Shown here in pieces: positions 20,565-33,051 of a stretch of DNA of 33,051 nucleotides. The stretch is taken from positions 4,930 through 37,980 of the forward strand of contig KN894441.1 of the NCBI GenBank assembly GCA_000934455.1, written 5' to 3'. The position numbers and the translations under genes were made by a program. The stretch is from Apostichopus parvimensis. Its lineage: Eukaryota > Echinodermata > Holothuroidea > Aspidochirotida > Stichopodidae. Within the stretch, counting starts at the first letter, position 1; each line of letters begins with the position of its first letter. The notes below the pieces were generated by a model that saw only the letters and a list, made by a program, of their open reading frames with translations, ran no database searches and had not been told where the DNA came from.

Positions 20565-22190
20565 GTGAATGAAATGCCAATCGGCACCTGGTATTTTTCA
20601 AAGAATTATGGAAAATGCTTTGAAGATCATTCCAAGGGTGGCAATTTATTTAGATGACGTAATGACAACGGGTACAACTGAAGCAGAACACTTGGAAAAG
20701 TTTAATCTGGTTTTATTTTGATTAGAGGCTGCAGGGTTATGCCTTACGAAAGAGAAATGTGTATTCATGTCAACATCTGTCATTTATTTAGGCCATATTA
20801 TTGATGCCGATGGTCTTCACTCCACTGATGACAAGGTAAGAGCAGTTCAAGAGACCCCAGAACCACAACATGTGTAGCAAATGAAATCATATTTAGGGTT
20901 ATTTACTTATTACAGTAAGTTCCTGCCAAACTTGACGAGTACACTTGCTCCACTTTAGGAAAGGGGTAAAGTTTCAATGGACTCAGAAGGAATGCGAGGC
21001 ATTTATCAAGTCAAAGAAATTGTTGACATCTGACAGAGTCTTAACAAACTGTAATCCAAAGTTGCAATTAATTCTCTATTGTGATGTGTCACAGTTTGGT
21101 GTAAGCACAGCATTGTCTCATGGAATGCCTGATGGGTCAGAAACACCAGTTGGGATTGCCTCACGTACTCTGTCGAAAGCGGGAGCAAAACTATTCACAA
21201 GTTGAGAAGGAAGGACTAGCATTTACTTTTGGCATTAAGAAATTTCATGCTTATTTACTCATTATATTAATTACTAATTTTACTAATTATTTGAACTCAT
21301 CAATGATCACAAACCACTGCAATCATTATTTCATGAGTCAAAGTCAATTCTTTCACAAGCATCTTCTTGAATCCAGAGATTGGCATTAATGATTTAAAAT
21401 TACGAGTATAGTTTAAAGTTTAGGCCAACTTATGAACATGCTAATGCTGACACATTTAGTAGACAACCATTAAGAGATTTCACTTCAAATGTTCCAATGC
21501 CAGCAGACACAATCTTATTGTTGGAAAATGTTAACCAAGGTCCAATCAGCACCGCCTAAATTAGTAACTGGACTGGAAGAGACCCAAGTTTATCACATAC
21601 TTTGCATTTTGTACGTACAGGTTGGCCTGATCAATGTCCTAGTGACAAGTTTTTTCAACGAAGAAGTGAACTAAGCGTTTAAGATGGTTGTTTATTATGG
21701 GCTAATAGAGTCATTTTTCCAAAACAAGGCGGAACGCAAATGCAAATGAGTTACACAGAAGTCACCTAGGAATAGCGTGCATGAAAAGCTTAGCCAGAAT
21801 GCTAGTTTGGTGGCCTACCCTGAACGCAAATATTGAAGCTTACGTTAAATCGTGCTGCAATTGTCAAAACTAGTCCAATGCCACCACAAGCGCAATTGAA
21901 TCCATAGGATTGGCCTGAAAAGACTTGGGCTAGAGACTAGAGTACATGCAGATTATGCAGGATCGTTTATTGTTCCTTATGCTAGTAGTTCAAAATGGAT
22001 ATTGAGTTACTGATAATGCTACATGTTTAGTAAGTGATGAATTTGAAAAGTTTTGTACATTAAATGGCATCAAGCATGTTACATCTTCACCATATCATCA
22101 TCCTGCCTCTAATGGTTTAGCAGAGAGGGCAGTACAAACTCTCAAGTCAAATTCAAAGAATACGGAACATGGCACATTAGATGATAGATT
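20565..22190 (+). pseudogene. Ty3/Gypsy pol remnant: RT, RNase H, integrase
   Basis: The reverse transcriptase starts mid-palm (SAPGIFQRIMENALKIIPRV) and keeps the catalytic YLDDV box (about 20650), followed by GLCLTKEKCVFMSTSVIYLG, HIIDADGLHS and SYLGLFTYYSKFLPNLTSTL. RNase H segments follow (FQWTQKECEAFIKSKKLLT, YCDVSQFGVSTALS, YSQVEKEGLAFTFGIKKFHA), then a tether (YEHANADTFSRQPL) and integrase (GIACMKSLARMLVWWP-like text, CCNCQ, PPQAQLNP.DWPEKTWA, TDNATCFVSDEFEKFCTLNG, IKHVTSSPYHP, SNGLAERAVQTLKSN). Many stops and frameshifts, and a deletion between the first integrase Asp region and TDNATC, mark it as dead. The N-terminal half of RT is missing. It resembles the invertebrate Gypsy lineage often annotated as K02A2.6-like. 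Confidence 0.88.
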
Positions 22191-22609
22191 ATCAAAGGGT
22201 TGGTAATATATGTAGATGATGTAGCAAGGCCAATGACCCAGTGACTCAAGACAACAGTCATTTTGCATGTTTTGACGAAACTGTGATAGACAAACATGAA
22301 AGGAGGATATGCAAGGGTAGCATTGCATTATTCTGCTGAGCATACAAAAAACCATTTCTGAACCATTGTTCTGGGACAAGAACATGTAGGAGTTCTCTGC
22401 TTGACTAAGGTGTTACACAGGGTTGGATTCAATGGCTGAACAGGTGCAGATGAGGTTTACAAATTCGGAAGAAAATTAATGCTGTTTGTAATCTCACTTA
22501 GGCTGAGGTAGTGAGGTATATGGTAAGGCCAGTGCTGCCTTGCCAGTTGCAAGGAGATCACAGTCAGTACTTTTTGTATTGATAAGTTTGTTCACCTTCC
22601 TCCGTGAGC
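22191..22609. other. Unassigned degenerate sequence
   Basis: Short open stretches such as TNMKGGYARVALHYSAEHTK occur between stops, but I do not recognise a family. It is probably more decayed transposon sequence, given what lies on both sides. Confidence 0.35.
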
Positions 22610-22770
22610 TGGAACTAATACTAGAGTAATGAGCTCTGGTCAAATGGTGCAGATGAATGCATTATTGGACAGTGGCTCGAGACATACAGTTTGTTCTGAA
22701 GTTATGTCAGACAGTATGTGTGCACCAATGTGAAAGCAGGAATTCACTGTTGAATTTCAAATGACCAGAC
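22610..22770 (+). pseudogene. Retropepsin-like fragment, possibly BEL/Pao protease
   Basis: About 22625-22730 reads VMSSGQMVQMNALLDSGSRH followed by TVCSEVMSDSMC. The LLDSGS core is the aspartic-protease active site in the form usual for BEL/Pao elements (DSGS). The fragment is too short to assign firmly and is followed by stops. It could belong to the same element as the BEL/Pao gag at 14.8-15.5 kb, split by later insertions. Confidence 0.45.
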
Positions 22771-24351
22771 AGAATTTCTGAGTCAAGTCTAAAAGTAAAG
22801 CCTGGCAAAGAGAGTAGTTGCAAGAATTACCTGACTACTGAATGACTGATGAATAGAATCCAACAACAAATCTTTTCTCTGGACCAAACTGAAGAAAACA
22901 GGATTTTTGCTAAGCGATGTGCCATAAGAGTAAACAAGACTATCAAGTTGATATGCATAAGGTTATGAATATGATGGAAGTTTGTGATTGTTTAAAGCCA
23001 CATGCACAAAAGTATATTTCACTTTTTCGACATCCTATTGCTTTTTTCTTTGTACACTTTTGGTGATCATTTTAATAAATTAAAGGTTCCTTGACCAAGG
23101 TAACTTGACGAATGTAATATTTTTAAACACCGACTTACATGCCAAAGGTGAAAGGTAAATATGACTGACACTGTTAACTTGAACTTTGTAGGTTTCTGTC
23201 TTTGACCTTGCAATAAATAATTTTAGTGCCTGTTCAGTCCTGGTAATTTCAATAATGTTTTTTTTTCAACTTTAGGGAATCAAATGATAAAATTTTCACT
23301 AAGTATTATGAGGATCTTGCTTGATGAACTGAAATAGTCACATAAAATGACATAATCTCATAAATAATACCCAAAAAATTACCCTTCCCAAAGTTGCAAC
23401 AAGTGTAAAAGTTGTAAAAGTATTGAGAAATAACCTGAAATGGGACTATCAAGGACAGAACTGTCTGCTATCCTCAGGTGAACACTTCAGCTAATTTATT
23501 TTCAAATGCGGGTGTCAGAAATGCTACAAATCTGAATTTAATGATTAGTTAGGTTTCCCCTAAAGTCCTGATTTGGAAGAGAACCTTCTATGACAGTTAG
23601 TGTACTGAGTACATTATGATTATCATCACACAGTTGAACACCAGCTTCGTTTAACTAATTCCCAAAATGGTCTGCTTGGCAGGCTACGATATTCCAGACT
23701 ACAATTATATTTAAATCAATGAATATTAACTTGTTTCTTACATGGTCTTCCTGTAGAATTATGCAGTAGAGTAAGCATGTCTTATAATATATTCTAAAAA
23801 CCATGAAAATGCTGTTCTGGGAAACATTGCATGATTGCTGTCATCATCATTTGAATCAAACATGTGAGAACAGCATCTTCTGTGAATATATCAAGTTCTT
23901 CCCAAACTGCTAGTGGATACACATAACACGAAATTGATGAAAAAACTGATTGCCAAAATGGTAGCAATTTTCCAGGTAAAGGACAAAACCAAAATATTAC
24001 TGGAAATGATTCCAAGCTGAAACCAAATATGATGACAATAGTTAGTTCAACAGACAAATTACGCCCGCCATCCCGATCACAACCTGTTCGTTAAATTGCT
24101 AGTTTGCTCCAATCGGTGTTGGGCTGGAAGTACACCTTCATACCAATTCTAGAATTGTAAATCACCATCTTTCCTTTTTCAAAAAAAATATCACAAACAT
24201 TTCTTCCCGATCCAGAGCATATGATTAACTGGTGTTGTGAAAGATATGTAGTTGACTTTTCACATGGGTCTCGACCATTATCTCTCAGTCCAAAGGTTGC
24301 TATGGTAACATCTCAGACCCTGTTGAATCTAACAAAGCATACCTGTCGTCT
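22771..24351. other. No gene; 3' flank of the RNF113-like gene, likely including its 3' UTR
   Basis: No supported coding sequence. The minus-strand open frame 24057-23794 is hydrophobic and unfamiliar. The first canonical AATAAA on the minus strand after the RNF113 stop is near 23500-23495, about 850 bp downstream, so the 3' UTR could reach this far. Sequence below about 22.8 kb grades into transposon remains. Confidence 0.4.
23495..23500 (-). terminator. Candidate polyA signal for the RNF113-like gene
   Basis: The plus strand reads TTTATT, that is AATAAA on the gene strand. It is the first such hexamer after the stop at 24352. Variant signals such as ATTAAA (near 23540) may be used instead. 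Confidence 0.3.
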
Positions 24352-30555
<6,204 letters not shown>

Positions 30556-31336
30556 CTATAACAAACAAAGAAATCAGAATAACCAGACAATTTAAAGTAT
30601 CAATATAGCTTTAGTACAGTCATTTAAACTTGTGGTCCACAGCTGCAGGATGCAACCTTTGTAAACTTTCTGGAACAATCCTCCACTATCATCCCTCTCT
30701 AGAGGAAATGTCTAAAAATTATGATTCCAGTTCAATGAAGGCATACTGTACAAGGTCCTGTAAATTACTCAGACACAAATATTTACCACCAGTAAGGCAA
30801 TTGCCGAAGAATGAAAAAGCTGGTTGTCTCCAGCATGCTAGAAAAAGAAGTTAAATGAAGATGACCTTTGGAATTGAAATTTACGCATCACTGTGACCTT
30901 GAAGTGTTTATGCATGTGCACACACAGAGCTGAGAAGGGTAGCCTATCACTCAACTTCATAATTTCTATTACAAGGTATAGTAACACCATCAAATCACAG
31001 AATATTTCTGGTCAAGACAAGCAGACACCACCAATGAGAGAAACTGTAGGGAATAATTTATTCTTCAAAATTTGTGTAGCAGTTCTCATGTTTAGACCAT
31101 GACACAAGTTCAGACACCATTTCATAATCATTTCTTATCTGTTATGGCAAAATAGCCCTGATTTAGAATCTTTACCCCATAACGTTGGTAACCAATACCT
31201 TTACAATTTGTTCACCAAGTCTGAATGATGTATAATAGCAGAAGCCGCTGAGTGGTACATAAAGGCCTATAACAGTTAACCAAATATTCAATGTCACATG
31301 TAAACTGAAAAAGGAATGCAAATAGGTAATATAACC
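30556..31336. other. Presumed intron 1 of the RNF113-like gene
   Basis: No exon for the missing RNF113 N terminus (a CTFLFKK-like block) was found here on the minus strand. Open frames at 30630-30854 and 30893-31102 (plus) lack recognisable motifs. Confidence 0.5.
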
Positions 31337-31630
31337 AGTGGCGGAGCGTCCATACAGTCAGGGGGGGCCGAATTCCCCCCCCCCTGACGGACTCAAATGG
31401 ACTGCTGGCGCCCTTTTCAGCTTTCTACCACTTTCTACTTATTCGCGATTATTTACTCTTTTTTTGCGCTCTCACCTACCTACTGACATTTGTCACATTT
31501 TGTTGGCGATGACACCTATTTATTCTTCGTTTATCTGCAAATTAGCAAGGCCAGGAAATGGTCATTTCCGACGATCATTATCTTTACTCAAAAACTTTTT
31601 GTACGCTCCGCGTCAACCTGTGGTGGCGCT
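31337..31630 (+). mobile_element. hAT-like terminus starting CAGTGGCGGAGCG
   Basis: CAGTGGCGGAGCGTCC followed by a long G-run/C-run palindrome (GGGGGGGCCGAATTCCCCCC) resembles CAGTGGCGGA-type ends of animal hAT elements and MITEs. The mirror end was not found; GGCGCTCCGC near 31625 is only a partial match. It may extend into the duplicated block at 31631. Confidence 0.4.
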
Positions 31631-32017
31631 CCGCTTAGATAGTGTCAAAAGCGCCCCTACAGACCATTCTCGCCCCCCTTGACCAATATTGTCAGTATTG
31701 CGAAGTTCGGAACACTGCGAAGTTCGGACACCCCTAAGAAATACACGATTTCACCATGACCATGACCTACAGGAAGAGCCAAATTTCACCAAAAAGTACA
31801 AAGCTACAGTTATTTTCTCGCTTATTTTCCGCTTAGATAGTGTCAAAAGCGCCCCTACAGACCATTCTCGCCCCCCTTGACCAATATTGTCAGTATTGCG
31901 AAGTTCGGAACACTGCGAAGTTCGGACACCCCTAAGAAATACACGATTTCACCATGACCATGACCTACAGGAAGAGCCAAATTTCACCAAAAAGTACAAA
32001 GCTACAGTTATTTTCTC
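31631..32017 (+). repeat. Tandem duplication, two 189-bp copies 9 bp apart
   Basis: 31631-31819 and 31829-32017 appear identical (period 198). Both start CCGCTTAGATAGTGTCAAAA and end CAGTTATTTTCTC. Each contains an internal direct repeat TGCGAAGTTCGGA. Lack of divergence suggests a recent event or an assembly duplication. Confidence 0.9.
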
Positions 32018-33016
32018 TCCAAAATGACCCTTGTGCAAGTAAGTACTTACATATTTGTCAATAACATGACGGAGATATATGAAGTCTGTTATAATTACTG
32101 AAAGAGCAACTGCGCCACCAATTTTATCACCAATTTTATCAGACAATCGGTAAATAATCGGCATCGGCAAAATCCATTGCGCTACCGATTATTTGGAACC
32201 GATTATTACGTTCCACATAAAGGATTGTATTTTTCCGCGTTTTTGATTCACCACAACCACGACGGGAGACAAATTTAGATCATTCGATTCAATGCTATTC
32301 ATAGCCGGGGAAGGTGCACTAGTCTACCGTGTAGCAGTATCGCAAGTTCCTCACGCGAGTTTGTACAAATGCTGTTCGATATACTATCCAGTTTTGGCAG
32401 TAAACATCATACAGTGTACCCGCGATAAGCTTAGGGGGACGACGTAATTTTTTTTTTTTCAATTAGCTTCTTGCATCTAACAAAACCTCCTGTTATCATG
32501 TTAAACGATTGATAAGAAAGATTAATTGTCTCGACTAAATATAAAAACCAAATCAATATACTTTTGAACCACTTTGGCCGTTTCACTGTAGGTGAAAACT
32601 GGAAAGTGAAAACAATAACATTAGGCTTTGTTCATTGTGAGTTCTACGTACATTAGGCTAGTCTGGCTAGAGAACGGTTGAGCTTCAGAACTGTTCAGTT
32701 TGAAAATGCGCCCAAGATTTTACAAAAGGCATAAAATGATGAAATCAAGGCGCCAAATACTCCGAAAAATCCCTAAGCACGCTTGGCGACAGTCTACAGT
32801 AGTTCCACTGCATTACAGTATATTTTGATTAGGTAAACATTCTTACGCATATTTTTGCGACAACCCGAAGAAACTTTTTTCCCTGACCGCATGTACTGTG
32901 TACCCCTTACAGTAACTGAATCTCTTACCGCAACCGACTAAAAGCAAGTCTGATTTCCAGTGACACGCGCGACAAAGTCAATGGGACTTTAGTGTGTGAT
33001 TTCCCCCACATGTAGT
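32018..33016. other. Nothing recognised; presumed intron or upstream flank
   Basis: No exon or known repeat is supported. ACAATCGGTAAATAATCGGC and CTACCGATTATTTGGAACCG near 32140-32210 share an inverted CGGTAA/TACCG-like phrase, but not convincingly. Confidence 0.4.
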
Positions 33017-33045
33017 TAAGTCAATGGAGAAGCTCCATTGACTTA
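33017..33045. repeat. Perfect 13-bp inverted repeat at the window edge
   Basis: TAAGTCAATGGAG (33017-33029), loop AAG, CTCCATTGACTTA (33033-33045). A related phrase (AAAGTCAATGGGACTTTAGT) lies about 40 bp upstream near 32976. It may be the terminus or centre of a MITE cut by the window end. Confidence 0.75.
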
Positions 33046-33051
33046 CTGTGT

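Noticed and set aside
23794..24057. 87-codon minus-strand open frame downstream of RNF113
   Set aside because: Hydrophobic translation with no known motif, in AT-rich 3' flank; no splice or start context.
31338..31880. Plus-strand open frames of 114 and 63 codons
   Set aside because: Both lie across a hAT-like terminus and a tandem duplication, and share an identical end only because of the duplication.

Overview
This window is nuclear DNA of an animal, most likely a marine invertebrate. Genes are split by GT-AG introns, the intergenic DNA is AT-rich, and there are remains of many transposon families (Ty3/Gypsy, BEL/Pao, Penelope-like, CR1/L2-like LINE, two hAT families, a pogo-like element, a tRNA-derived SINE, MITE-like inverted repeats). 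An echinoderm or another marine deuterostome or lophotrochozoan would fit, but the sequence alone does not fix the phylum.

Right third (about 24.35-33.05 kb): the one secure host gene. Eight in-phase exons on the minus strand (30555 down to 24352) encode the last 293 residues of an RNF113A/Cwc24-type protein: a spliceosome-associated E3 ubiquitin ligase with a CCCH zinc finger followed by a C3HC4 RING. The first coding exon (roughly the first 45-50 residues, from family length) was not found and probably lies beyond the right edge. On that reading 30556-33051 is intron 1, which holds a hAT-like terminus and a recent-looking 189-bp tandem duplication. Other introns hold a tRNA-Lys-like SINE and a repeat with two hairpins.

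Middle (about 8.3-22.8 kb): a dense transposon graveyard. In order: a pogo-like DNA transposon tail with a PHD finger, interrupted by pieces of a LINE; a Penelope-like element whose reverse-transcriptase core is deleted but whose GIY-YIG endonuclease region is legible; an LTR with TATA box, polyA signal and primer-binding site leading into a Gypsy gag; a BEL/Pao gag; a hAT transposase resembling ZNF862-like proteins; the end of a Gypsy integrase; a ZMYM1-like hAT transposase; a Gypsy RT-RNase H-integrase; and a BEL-like protease fragment. Every legible piece is broken by stops or frameshifts, and every one reads on the plus strand, opposite to the RNF113 gene whose 3' end points into the cluster. 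That geometry suggests a uni-strand piRNA-cluster-like locus, which is inference only.

Left third (1-8.3 kb): mostly non-coding. It contains a plausible minus-strand signal-peptide exon with a matching second exon (4266-3897), a roughly 2.25-kb presumed non-autonomous DNA transposon bounded by 75-bp inverted repeats that begin with TTAA (4813-7061), and a hAT-type terminus at 7824. No rRNA gene, intact tRNA gene or CRISPR array was seen.
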